This document shows positions 33,208-40,961 of a stretch of 64,000 nt of DNA, piece after piece. Under the pieces are notes generated by a model. That model was not told where the DNA came from. It saw nothing but the letters and a program-made list of their open reading frames with translations, and made no database searches. Made by a program: the position numbers and the translations under genes. Origin of the DNA: JAEUMG01 sp046349315 (GTDB taxonomy: Bacteria; Pseudomonadota; Alphaproteobacteria; Rhizobiales; Aestuariivirgaceae). Each line of letters opens with the position of its first letter. Position 1 is the first letter of the stretch. Where the stretch lies: the NCBI GenBank assembly GCA_046349315.1, contig JAXMCQ010000003.1, positions 230,456 to 294,455 on the forward strand, given 5' to 3'.

Positions 33208-33885
33208 TCAAATTAGTCCCACTAGCTCCGACAGCGACTTGATCATCGCGGCGGGCTTGCCCGGTATGCGGTCATCGGGAAGGCCGGCGCGATCGACGCG
33301 CACGGATTGAAATCCAAACTGCGCTGCACCCTGCGCGTCCCATGGATTTGCCGAAACGAAACAGACCGACAACGCGTCGGCGAAGCCGAGCTTGTGCTGG
33401 GCGTGGCGATAGACGCGGCGGCTCGGCTTGTAGATGCCGACATCCTCAACCGACAGAACCATCTCGATGAGTTTCTCCAGCCCTGCAGCCCTCACCGCCG
33501 AATCGAGCATCGAGGGACTGCCATTGGAGAGGATCGCGGTGCGCTTGCCCTTGGCGCGCACGGCGGTGAGGGTCTCGGCCGCATCGGGGTAGGCATCGAG
33601 TTTCAAGTAGAAGACCATCAATTCGTCCTTGAGGCCGGGATCCTCGATGCCGCAAGCGGCGAGCGCGTAATCGAGCGCATCCCCGGTGACCTTCCAGAAG
33701 TCGGCGTGAACGCCCATCAGGCTGCGGAGCCAGGAATATTCGAGCTGCTTCTGGCGCCAGATCTTCGAGAGCTCATCCGCCTTCGGACCGATCTCCGCGG
33801 CGAGCTTCGACACCGGCCCATGCACGTTGAACAGCGTTCCATAGGCGTCGAACACGCACGCCTTGATGCCTTCAAGCTTGGTCAT
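33208..33885 (-). CDS. Haloacid dehalogenase type II (HAD superfamily)
   Basis: The protein has 225 residues. HAD motif I FDAYGTLFNV supplies the nucleophile Asp12, motif II is LSNGSPSM, Lys lies in GIYKPSRRVYRHA, and motif IV includes SANPWDAQGA. These match (S)-2-haloacid dehalogenases, which hydrolyse L-2-haloacids to D-2-hydroxyacids via an aspartyl-ester intermediate. Length is typical. It is divergent from the nitrile hydratase operon with about 60 bp between, so both may belong to a xenobiotic- or organonitrile/haloacid-use region (inference). Confidence 0.92.
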   Translation of the reverse strand: MTKLEGIKACVFDAYGTLFNVHGPVSKLAAEIGPKADELSKIWRQKQLEYSWLRSLMGVHADFWKVTGDALDYALAACGIEDPGLKDELMVFYLKLDAYPDAAETLTAVRAKGKRTAILSNGSPSMLDSAVRAAGLEKLIEMVLSVEDVGIYKPSRRVYRHAQHKLGFADALSVCFVSANPWDAQGAAQFGFQSVRVDRAGLPDDRIPGKPAAMIKSLSELVGLI

Positions 33886-33945
33886 TAAGCGGGTTCTCCC
33901 CAGCCCACGCGCTTGCTATGCTAGCCTCCCTCAAGGAAAACACAA

Positions 33946-34572
33946 ATGGCGCATGACGGGCACGACCACGATCACGATCATCACGAAGGCAGTGAACTAT
34001 CGCCGATCGCACTTCGCGTGAAGGCGCTTGAATCGCTGCTCATCGAAAAGGGCTATGTCGATCCGGCCGCGATGGACGCATTGATCGAGACCTATGAAAC
34101 CAAGATCGGACCGCGCAATGGGGCGCGCGTCGTCGCCAAGGCGTGGACCGATCCCGCCTACCGCAAATGGCTGTTCGAGGATGCGACCGCCGCAATCGGA
34201 AGCCTCGGCTACACCGGCCGGCAGGGCGAGCACATGGTGGCGCTCGAGAATACGCCCGACACGCACAACATGGTCGTGTGCACACTCTGCTCCTGCTACC
34301 CTTGGCCGGTTTTGGGTCTACCGCCGGTCTGGTACAAATCGCCGCCCTATCGCTCGCGCGCCGTCATCGATCCGCGCGGCGTGCTGAAGGAGTTCGGCGT
34401 CGAATTGCCGGCGACGACGAAAGTGAAGGTGTGGGATTCGACCGCCGAGATCCGCTATCTCGTCATTCCGATGCGGCCCGCCGAAACGAAGGGCTGGAGC
34501 GAAGAACAGCTAGCCGAAATCGTCACGCGCGATTCGATGATCGGCACCGGCCTCGCGCAAGTCCCGGCATGA
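33946..34572 (+). CDS. nthA: Nitrile hydratase alpha subunit, cobalt type
   Basis: The protein has 208 residues. The metal claw is V-CTLCSC-YPW with Cys112, Cys115, Ser116 and Cys117; Thr113 marks the Co(III) type (Fe types have Ser there). In mature enzymes two of these Cys are oxidised to sulfinic and sulfenic acids. The enzyme hydrates nitriles to amides in the cytosol. Unusually, the N-terminus is His/Asp-rich (HDGHDHDHDHHEG), a likely metal-binding tail. It overlaps nthB by ATGA, giving tight coupling. The first gene of a four-gene operon: alpha, beta, second beta, accessory protein. Confidence 0.96.
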   Translation: MAHDGHDHDHDHHEGSELSPIALRVKALESLLIEKGYVDPAAMDALIETYETKIGPRNGARVVAKAWTDPAYRKWLFEDATAAIGSLGYTGRQGEHMVALENTPDTHNMVVCTLCSCYPWPVLGLPPVWYKSPPYRSRAVIDPRGVLKEFGVELPATTKVKVWDSTAEIRYLVIPMRPAETKGWSEEQLAEIVTRDSMIGTGLAQVPA

Positions 34573-35192
34573 ACGGGCCGCAGGATCTGGGCGGCATGAT
34601 GGGCTTCGGGCCGGTCGCGCCTGAACCGAACGAGCCCATCTTCCACGCGGAATGGGAGCGCCGCGCCTTCGGTGTCGTACTGGCGATGGGAGCACTGAGG
34701 CCATGGAGCATCGATCAATCGCGCTTTGCCCGCGAAAGCATGCCGCCGGCGGAGTATCTCTCCTCGACCTATTACGAAATCTGGCTCGCCGGGCTCGAGC
34801 GATTGATGCGCGAGCGCGGGATGCTTGAGGGAAGCCCAAAGCCCTTCAAGAAACTGACGAAGGGCGAGGTCGCGCCGCGATTGGCGCGTGGCAGCCCTTG
34901 CGATCGCCCGGCGCAGGGTCCGGCGCGCTTCAAGCCTGGCGACCGCGTCCGCGCCAAGAATATTCATCCCGAAGGACACACCCGCCTGCCCCGCTATGTG
35001 CGCGGACATTTGGGCGAGATCGTTCTCGTCCATGGCTCGCATGTCTATCCCGACAGCAATGCCAAAGGCCTCGGCGAAGACCCGCACTGGCTTTACGCGG
35101 TTTCATTCTCGGCGCGTGAATTATGGGGGCATGACACCGCCGACACGGTGACGCTCGATCTCTGGGAACCCTATCTGGAGCCGGATCTATGA
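34569..35192 (+). CDS. nthB: Nitrile hydratase beta subunit (first copy)
   Basis: The protein has 207 residues from the ATG that overlaps the nthA stop (ATGA at 34569-34572); the longer open frame from 34143 is a shadow. The N-terminal helical part begins MNGPQDLGGMMGFGP, and the C-terminal SH3-like barrel has FKPGDRVRAKNIHPEGHTRLP, GSHVYPDSNAKGLGEDP and ELWGHDTADTVTLDLWEPYL. Beta subunits clasp alpha to form the metal-site cavity. It is the homologue of the next gene, with which it shares most of these blocks. Slightly short for a Co-type beta. Confidence 0.94.
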   Translation: MNGPQDLGGMMGFGPVAPEPNEPIFHAEWERRAFGVVLAMGALRPWSIDQSRFARESMPPAEYLSSTYYEIWLAGLERLMRERGMLEGSPKPFKKLTKGEVAPRLARGSPCDRPAQGPARFKPGDRVRAKNIHPEGHTRLPRYVRGHLGEIVLVHGSHVYPDSNAKGLGEDPHWLYAVSFSARELWGHDTADTVTLDLWEPYLEPDL

Positions 35193-35836
35193 ACGGCGCA
35201 CATGATCTTGGCGGAGCCATGGGATTCGGGCCGATCGCGCCCGAACCGAACGAGCCCGTATTCCATGAGCCGTGGGAGCGTCGCGTCTTCGCAATCATGG
35301 GTACCATTTCCAGCGATTGGACGATTGATGAGGATCGTTCGGCCTGCGAAGCAATGAGCCCCGCGGCCTATCTCAACACCAGCTATTACGAACACTGGCT
35401 GCACGGACTCGAGACGCTGCTAGTCGCACATGGATTCGTCGGCGCCAAAGAGCTTGCAAGCGGCCGACCAGGCATTCAGCGCAAGGACGTTGATGCGCCG
35501 ATGCGGGCAAAGGAAGTATGGGCACAGGTGACGAAGCCCGGCAGCTACCTACGTTCGCCGCAAGCACCTGCCCGCTTCAAGCCGGGCGACAAAATCAAGA
35601 CACGGAACATCCATCCCGAAACGCACACGCGCCTGCCCCGCTATGCACGCGACCGCGTCGGCGAAATCACCCGCATTCACGGTTGCCACGTCTTTCCCGA
35701 CAGCAACGCCAGAGGCCTCGGCGAGGACCCGCAGTGGCTCTATGGGGTGACTTTCACGGCCCGCGAATTATGGGGCCATGACACCGCCGACACCGTGACC
35801 CTCGATCTCTGGGAGCCCTATCTTGAGCCTGCCTGA
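35189..35836 (+). CDS. Nitrile hydratase beta subunit (second copy)
   Basis: The protein has 215 residues, starting in an ATGA overlap with the first beta gene. It begins MNGAHDLGGAMGFGP and carries both the N-terminal helical region and the SH3-like domain (FKPGDKIKTRNIHPETHTRLP, HVFPDSNARGLGEDP, ELWGHDTADTVTLDLWEPYL). Conservation with copy one is strong in the C-terminal half and weaker in the middle (residues 30-110), as expected for paralogues with different partner or substrate preferences. Two full-length beta genes after one alpha are not the usual layout; either could pair with alpha. Confidence 0.93.
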   Translation: MNGAHDLGGAMGFGPIAPEPNEPVFHEPWERRVFAIMGTISSDWTIDEDRSACEAMSPAAYLNTSYYEHWLHGLETLLVAHGFVGAKELASGRPGIQRKDVDAPMRAKEVWAQVTKPGSYLRSPQAPARFKPGDKIKTRNIHPETHTRLPRYARDRVGEITRIHGCHVFPDSNARGLGEDPQWLYGVTFTARELWGHDTADTVTLDLWEPYLEPA

Positions 35837-36206
35837 TCTCCCTGCCCTGCTCCGGGACGGTGACGGCCCGGTTTTTCGCGAACCCTGGGAGGCCCAGGTT
35901 TTCGCCATGATCGTCTCGCTCCATGAACGCGGCACCTTCACCTGGAGCGAGTGGACGCAAGCCCTTGGCAAACAACTAAAATCCGGAATAGAGGAAAATT
36001 ATTACGAGTCCTGCTTGAAAACCCTTGAAACCTTGGTTGAGAGGAATTATATTCTCAGCCATGAAGAACGTTTGGACCGTATTGAAGCTTGGGATCGCGC
36101 TGCTAGGGCTACTCCTCACGGGAGCCCGATCGAGCTTAGCCGAGCGTCGCAAAGCCCGGGAAAGCCTCCAGCAGCCAGTACGCCAGGCGCTGGTGGAAGC
36201 CGGTAA
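35823..36206 (+). CDS. Nitrile hydratase accessory (activator) protein
   Basis: The protein has 127 residues from a TTG at 35823, which overlaps the second beta gene by 14 nt; no ATG or GTG is available nearby. It resembles the N-terminal part of beta subunits (VFREPWEAQVFAMIVSLHERGTFTWSEW, LETLVERNYIL) and ends with the family signature AWDRAARATPHGSPIEL. Such proteins (p14K/NhlE type) form a complex with alpha and deliver cobalt by subunit swapping. The last ~23 residues run through the convergent ccdA gene and are not conserved-looking. Overlap with ccdA is 71 nt. Confidence 0.88.
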   Translation: MSLPDLPALLRDGDGPVFREPWEAQVFAMIVSLHERGTFTWSEWTQALGKQLKSGIEENYYESCLKTLETLVERNYILSHEERLDRIEAWDRAARATPHGSPIELSRASQSPGKPPAASTPGAGGSR

Positions 36207-36867
36207 GGAAGCCGATACCGGCCAGCACCAGCAACGCGCCCATGATCTTCTCGACAGTTCCGAGATGCTTGGAGAAGCGGCGCATGAAGCCGAGGAACCG
36301 GTCGACGCCGACCGCCGCCAGGAGGAACGGAATGCCGAGGCCGGCCGAATAAAGGGCGAGCAGAACGGCGCCCCTGGCCGAATTCTCCTCGCTGGCCGCA
36401 ACCGCCAGGATCGCGGCGAGCACCGGGCCGATGCAGGGCGTCCAGCCGAAGGCGAAGGCGAGGCCCACCCCATAGGCACCGACGAGACCAGCGGGCCGCG
36501 TCTTGTGATGATAACGGGCCTCGCGGTTGAGAAAGCCGAACGGGAAAAGCCCCAGGAAATGCAGGCCGGTGAGGATGATGAAGATGCCGGCGATCTGGCC
36601 GAGCAAGGGCAGATGCTCGCGCAAAATCTGGCCCGCGAAGGAGGCGGTCGCTCCCAACAATACGAAGACCGTCCCGAAACCCAGCACGAAGCACAGCGCG
36701 GCAAGCAATGTGTGGCTGGTGGCAGTCTTGCCTTCTTCGACCAGTTCATCGAGCGAGGCGCCGGTGATGAAAACGAGATAGGGCGGCACCAGGGGCAGTA
36801 CGCACGGGCTCAGGAAACTCAAAAGCCCCGCAATGATCACCGCAAAATAGGAAACTTCAACCGCCAC
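36136..36867 (-). CDS. ccdA: Cytochrome c biogenesis protein CcdA-type, disulfide-relay membrane protein
   Basis: The protein has 243 residues from a GTG at 36867 with a GGAG ribosome site; the frame reaches to 36942, but that extension lies over the 38-bp direct repeat and looks unrelated. About six membrane helices carry the two redox cysteines, in LSPCVLPLVPPYL and GWTPCIGPVLAA. CcdA passes reducing power from cytosolic thioredoxin to periplasmic thiol proteins for cytochrome c maturation. The coding end overlaps that of the nitrile hydratase accessory gene. Confidence 0.93.
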   Translation of the reverse strand: MAVEVSYFAVIIAGLLSFLSPCVLPLVPPYLVFITGASLDELVEEGKTATSHTLLAALCFVLGFGTVFVLLGATASFAGQILREHLPLLGQIAGIFIILTGLHFLGLFPFGFLNREARYHHKTRPAGLVGAYGVGLAFAFGWTPCIGPVLAAILAVAASEENSARGAVLLALYSAGLGIPFLLAAVGVDRFLGFMRRFSKHLGTVEKIMGALLVLAGIGFLTGFHQRLAYWLLEAFPGFATLG

Positions 36868-36903
36868 GCCCGGCTCCGACAATCTGCTCGCGCCGGACCA
36901 TGG

Positions 36904-36941
36904 CCGCCCGGGCCGCGCCGCACAACACACGAATGGCCGCA
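36904..36941 (+). repeat. 38-bp direct repeat, left copy
   Basis: A perfect 38-bp match, in the same orientation, to 38942-38979: begins CCGCCCGGGCCGCGCCGC and ends GAATGGCCGCA. Both copies are preceded by ATG plus one differing base. The pair encloses about 2.0 kb of decayed DNA with a DUF5131 fragment. This is the layout of attachment-site repeats of an integrated element or of a target duplication. Confidence 0.85.
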
Positions 36942-37070
36942 CCCGGTCACGGTTGCGCTAGTGCCGCACAGGTTGGGATGGCCAGCTATTCAAATAATGC
37001 GGCGAGCTACCGTTGCGTCTAGAATTAGGCGATTCCGGTCAACAATCGCCTTCCTCCGGGAAGTGAAATT

Positions 37071-37328
37071 ATGGCTCAGAACTCAAAGATCGAATGGACA
37101 GACCATACTTTCAACCCGTGGACGGGCTGCACGAATGTCAGCCCGGGTTGCGACCACTGCTACGCCGAAGCGTGGTCTAAAAGATCGGGTCACGTAAAAT
37201 GGGGCAATAACCCTCGCAAGCGAACAACTGAATCATATTGGAAATCCCCGCTAATTTGGCAATCGCAAAGCGCGACGTTCTTTCAGCGTCACGGACGACC
37301 AGCAGAGAGCGCCTGCGCGTCCCGGTAA
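37071..37328 (+). pseudogene. DUF5131 (phage Gp37/Gp68) N-terminal fragment
   Basis: The open frame encodes 85 residues. The start MAQNSKIEWTDHTFNPWTG and CTNVSPGCDHCYAEAWS match the beginning of the DUF5131 phage family (three-Cys-like motif C-x7-C-x2-C). After about residue 75 the sequence departs from the family and stops, while full-length members run to about 250 or more residues. This indicates a frameshift or truncation. Genes of this family travel on phages and plasmids, so it marks the island as mobile in origin. Confidence 0.75.
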
Positions 37329-38941
37329 TGCCTTTGATAACTGCTGGCAACCGCGTTTTGCTGCAGATCCTCTGGAGCTGACCGCGGGGGCCACTTCAAC
37401 TGGATACGCCTCACTATAACGCGCGCAAAGATTCTCAGTATCGGGGGACGGTGGTGACCAAACGCCTGCTGGATCTGGCAGCCGAAGACCAAGAGCGATT
37501 TGATCAGCGGTTGAAGCACATCGTGACGATACTGGCCGGGTCCGCTTCGTATCTTACGAACCTGCCATAGGTCCGCTGCGTCTCTTGATTCCACGGCACC
37601 TTCCGGATTGGCTTATTTCAGGTGAGAGAGCGGCTCAGGCGCTCGTCCTATGGCCTGAATGGGCACGGAGGATCGTATTTTATTGTAAGGCGCGAGGCAT
37701 TGCAGCTTCATAAGCAGTGGGGCTCCTACGACAATAATCCACTTGTGGTTGAAGCCGGCCTGAGCATCGATAAGCGAAATCGGCCTGGACACCGGCAGGA
37801 GCAGAGGCGGCCTCTGGATGGGCAGACGGTTCCAGAATTTCCTGTGCCACGGTGGCCGCCGGTTGCAGCCGGTTGACTTAGAGGAAGCATTCAAATTCTC
37901 TGTCCAGAATGGACGGACAGGCCGAACTGGGGATGACCACGAGACCCAGACAATCGGTCATGCCTTTACCTCAATGCGATAAGAACCCCAGTATGGACCG
38001 AACAAGCGCCAAGCTTAATTGCTGGGTATCATTCTACTTCATCCTCACGATGAAACACGGTGTTTATATTGATGGTTTGAGGTTCGACAAGACCCTGATT
38101 CCGAAAGACGGTGGAAGGTGCTAGTGGTGAATGGAGCCGAAATTCCTTAGGCAATTTGACAAGAGAACACCTTAGAAGAATCCGATCTCAGAATGAGACA
38201 CGCAACCTTGTCAGCAGTTGGGTGCGCACCATACATGTAGCTCGGTGACTTTAACTATGAGCAGAACATCCTGCCGCTGGCTCGATTAGGTGATTCCACT
38301 GCATTATTCCGCCTGCTTGATCAACGGGCGTTCGAGTGTGAAGTCGGAAGATCGAGCAGGTGCTCGCAGCGTATAAGAAGACGAATACATCTGAATTATT
38401 CTACTTCGAACTGGTTGGTCTGATAGGGCGATCAAGCCATCTATCGGCAAACGAAATGCCGCAAGGTGGTGGGGAAAGCCAACGGCGCCAGCTGCGGCAA
38501 TGAACGGAACAAACAGAAGGCAGCTATTCGGTGACTGCTTCCAGATCGCACCCGGTTACAAGTGATGCGCAACACCGTGGCCCCGACCGCACAAGGTCAT
38601 CGAAACCATGACGACAACGCGACCATGCCGACGCCGAAAACGTCATGGCACGGGCTTACAGAAAGGCCACCAGCGGCCCCAGAGCCTCTTGGGTTAATTA
38701 ACCGAAGGCGAACGAGTTGCGTCAAGACGAAAGCGTCCGTCGAGACTAGCTGCTGCCCAGCTACCGGACAGGCCTGACCGGCTTCAGCAAAAGCATTATT
38801 TTTGCGATATCCGCTTATTGCCCGCCGGCGTTCTTCAACAGGCGATTTCAGCCGATCAAAGTCCCAAATCCTTTCCCGCAGTTTCTGGAGTTCAGATGAC
38901 CTCTATCTGCAGATTTTCAAAGCGTTCGCGACCGATAATGA
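37329..38941. other. Non-coding, decayed island interior
   Basis: About 1.6 kb with no convincing gene. Short open frames exist on both strands (up to about 100 codons), but none shows a family signature or good start context, and the base composition is visibly less GC-rich than the flanks. Part of 37400-37570 reads as VTKRLLDLAAEDQERFDQRL in one frame, possibly a relic of an unidentified coding sequence. Treated as degraded foreign DNA bounded by the 38-bp repeats. Confidence 0.6.
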
Positions 38942-38979
38942 CCGCCCGGGCCGCGCCGCACAACACACGAATGGCCGCA
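38942..38979 (+). repeat. 38-bp direct repeat, right copy
   Basis: Identical over 38 bp to 36904-36941. It ends 26 bp before the znuA promoter -35 element, so the ancestral site probably lay in the ccdA-znuA intergenic region. Confidence 0.85.
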
Positions 38980-39005
38980 TGTCATCAAACGAACGCGAGC
39001 AGGGA

Positions 39006-39034
39006 TTGACAGGCGGGAGAAACTGAGATGTTAT
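39006..39034 (+). promoter_or_regulatory. Sigma-70-type promoter of znuA
   Basis: TTGACA (39006-39011), 17-nt spacer, TGTTAT (39029-39034). The -10 box lies inside the Zur operator, so Zur binding would block RNA polymerase. Confidence 0.6.
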
Positions 39035-39044
39035 AACATAACAT
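39028..39044 (+). promoter_or_regulatory. Zur box (zinc uptake regulator operator)
   Basis: ATGTTATAACATAACAT is a 7-3-7 perfect inverted repeat 15 nt before the znuA ATG and fits the alphaproteobacterial Zur consensus. It predicts repression of the metal cluster when zinc is plentiful. Confidence 0.82.
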
Positions 39045-39058
39045 TTCGGGAGATCCTT

Positions 39059-40036
39059 ATGAACCTCGTCAGACGTCACGCCGTTGGAGCCGCCCTCGCC
39101 CTGACTCTGATGGCGAGTTCGGCCATTGCCGCGCCGCGCGTCGTCGCCTCGATCAAACCGATCCATTCGATCGCCGCATCCATCATGAAAGGCGCGGGCG
39201 AGCCGGAGCTGCTCCTCGATGCGGCGGTCTCGGAACACACCGCACAGCTCAAGCCATCGCAGGTCGAGGCCTTGCAGAATGCCGACCTGATCCTGGTGGT
39301 CGGCGACAATCTCGAGGCGTTTTTTCGCAAGGCGCTGGAGAACCCCGAAATCGCCGGCAAGCGCACGCTGACGCTTGCCGAGGCGCCGGGGGTCAAGACA
39401 TTGCCGGTGCGCGAAGGCGGATTATGGGAACCGCACCATCACGAGGAAGCCGAGGGCGACGATGATCATGATGCCGACGGGGCCGGCACCGAAACGGGCG
39501 ACCATGATCACGATCACGAAGGACCCGATCCGCATGTCTGGATGGATCCCGAAAACGCCAAGGCCATGGCCGCAGCGATAGCAGCGGAACTCTCCAAGGA
39601 AGACCCGCAAAACGCCGCGACCTATGCGGCAAATCTGACAGCCTTCGACGGCGAAATGGATGCCTTGTCGGAGGCGATCGAAACTGAAATCGCGCCCGTC
39701 AAGGAGAAGCGTTTCATCGTGTTTCACGACGCCTATCAGTATTTCGAGAATCGTTTCGGCCTGTCGGCCGCCGGCAGCATTACGCTCAACCCGGAAGCAA
39801 CACCCGGCGCCAAGCGGCTTTCCGAAATTCATCATCGCATCGAGGACACGGGGAGCGTGTGTGTCTTCGCCGAACCGCAATTCGAATCGAAATATGTCGA
39901 AACCGTCGTCGAAGGCACCAAAGCGCGAACCGGCGTGCTCGATGGGCTGGGTGCCAAGATGAAGCCTGGGCCTGGCGCCTATGAGGGAATGATGAAGGCG
40001 CTGACCGACGAACTGACGCGGTGTCTTGAGGGCTGA
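39059..40036 (+). CDS. znuA: Zinc ABC transporter substrate-binding protein
   Basis: The protein has 325 residues with a signal peptide (MNLVRRHAVGAALALTLMAS, cleavage after AIA). It is a cluster A-I metal-binding protein: SIKPIHSIAASIM (first His), a His/Asp-rich loop (about 120-155; HHHEEAEGDDDHD, HDHDHEG) followed by DPHVWMDPEN, then FHDAYQYFENRFGL and AEPQFESKYVE as the other ligand regions. It captures periplasmic Zn2+ for an ABC importer. No znuB or znuC is adjacent in the window. A Zur box and promoter lie just upstream. Confidence 0.95.
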   Translation: MNLVRRHAVGAALALTLMASSAIAAPRVVASIKPIHSIAASIMKGAGEPELLLDAAVSEHTAQLKPSQVEALQNADLILVVGDNLEAFFRKALENPEIAGKRTLTLAEAPGVKTLPVREGGLWEPHHHEEAEGDDDHDADGAGTETGDHDHDHEGPDPHVWMDPENAKAMAAAIAAELSKEDPQNAATYAANLTAFDGEMDALSEAIETEIAPVKEKRFIVFHDAYQYFENRFGLSAAGSITLNPEATPGAKRLSEIHHRIEDTGSVCVFAEPQFESKYVETVVEGTKARTGVLDGLGAKMKPGPGAYEGMMKALTDELTRCLEG

Positions 40037-40045
40037 GAAGCGGAC

Positions 40046-40089
40046 GCCCCTCATCCGCCCCCGGATCAAGTCCGGGGCGGGTGAGGGGC
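40046..40089. repeat. Palindromic element after znuA
   Basis: GCCCCTCATCCGCCCCCGGA and TCCGGGGCGGGTGAGGGGC form a hairpin of about 19 bp with a 5-nt loop. It lacks a T run, so it looks more like a dispersed repeat than a normal terminator. Confidence 0.75.
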
Positions 40090-40167
40090 AACCGCCTCTG
40101 TAATCCACATTTCTGACGCATTGACCGCGCATCCCCGCTCTTCCGATCCAGAAGAGGGCGATGGCGG

Positions 40168-40833
40168 ATGGGCTTGGGATTACGGTGCATCTACGTCGCT
40201 GCGGCACTTGTTCTTATTGCCGCGCCCGCTTTGGCACATCCCCACGTCTGGATCGACATGAGTTCCGATGTCGTGTTCGACGACAAGGGAAGGGTAACGG
40301 CCATCAATATCGAATGGACCTTCGATGACGGCTACGCCCAGATGGCACTCGACGGACTCGATACCGACGGCGACGGCGTCTACAGCGCGACCGAGCTTGA
40401 AGCCTTGACGCGCGAGAACATGGACTCGCTCAAGGACTATGATTATTTCGTCCACGCCTTCATCGACGGCAAGCCGATGCGCATCCAAGCGGCAAAAGAC
40501 GCGGGCCAGATCTACAGCAATCAGCGCCTGACACTTTACTTCTCCGTGCCCCTCGAGAAGCCGATCGATCCCAAGAAGAACGACTTCTATTACCGCATCT
40601 ACGACCCGGAATTCTTCATCGCCATGGATTACGTGAAGGAGAACCCGATCACCGCACAAGGGCCCGTCCCAACCGGCTGCAAGCTCGACCTGCTGCCCGT
40701 CGTGACCGATGAGCAAACCCAACAGACCAAGCAGATGCTCGCCACCAAAGGCCGCGACTGGCAGCCGCCGCCGGATGAGGATTTCGGCTCGATGTTCGCG
40801 CAGCCATTGCATGTCGATTGCAAGGGGGCTTGA
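40168..40833 (+). CDS. DUF1007 family periplasmic protein
   Basis: The protein has 221 residues: signal peptide (LRCIYVAAALVLIAAPALA), then AHPHVWIDMSSDVVF, the hallmark start of DUF1007, with a His-x-His near the mature N-terminus likely to bind metal. An EF-hand-like acidic loop (DTDGDGVYSATELEAL) follows, then GQIYSNQRLTLYF and YRIYDPEFFIAMDY. DUF1007 genes commonly precede NicO-type transporter genes in zinc- or nickel/cobalt-responsive clusters; here it precedes one directly. It is probably a periplasmic metal-handling partner. Confidence 0.9.
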   Translation: MGLGLRCIYVAAALVLIAAPALAHPHVWIDMSSDVVFDDKGRVTAINIEWTFDDGYAQMALDGLDTDGDGVYSATELEALTRENMDSLKDYDYFVHAFIDGKPMRIQAAKDAGQIYSNQRLTLYFSVPLEKPIDPKKNDFYYRIYDPEFFIAMDYVKENPITAQGPVPTGCKLDLLPVVTDEQTQQTKQMLATKGRDWQPPPDEDFGSMFAQPLHVDCKGA

Positions 40834-40864
40834 AGGTGACCAACCGGGGGGCGTTTAGAGAAAC

Positions 40865-40961
40865 TGTCATTGCCGGGCTCGTCCCGGCAATCCATGGCCC
40901 AGCGTACTCCAGCGCGCGAGTAACGGCACGATGGATCCCCGGGACAAGCCCGGGGATGACA
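40865..40961. repeat. Dispersed palindromic repeat at the 5' end of the NicO gene
   Basis: Left part TGTCATTGCCGGGCTCGTCC (40865 on) with GGCAATCCAT; right part ATGGATCCCCGGGACAAGCC to GGGGATGACA (ends 40961). The same two-part element occurs at 51459-51556. It appears to be inserted at the start of the following gene and its last bases supply the likely ATG. Confidence 0.8.

Noticed and set aside
36868..36942. N-terminal extension of CcdA starting MRPFVCCAARPGR
   Set aside because: The extension is encoded by the 38-bp direct repeat, which also occurs elsewhere without ccdA; the GTG at 36867 has a ribosome site and fits the family.
37071..38941. Intact prophage
   Set aside because: Only one truncated phage-family fragment; no integrase, capsid or lysis gene.
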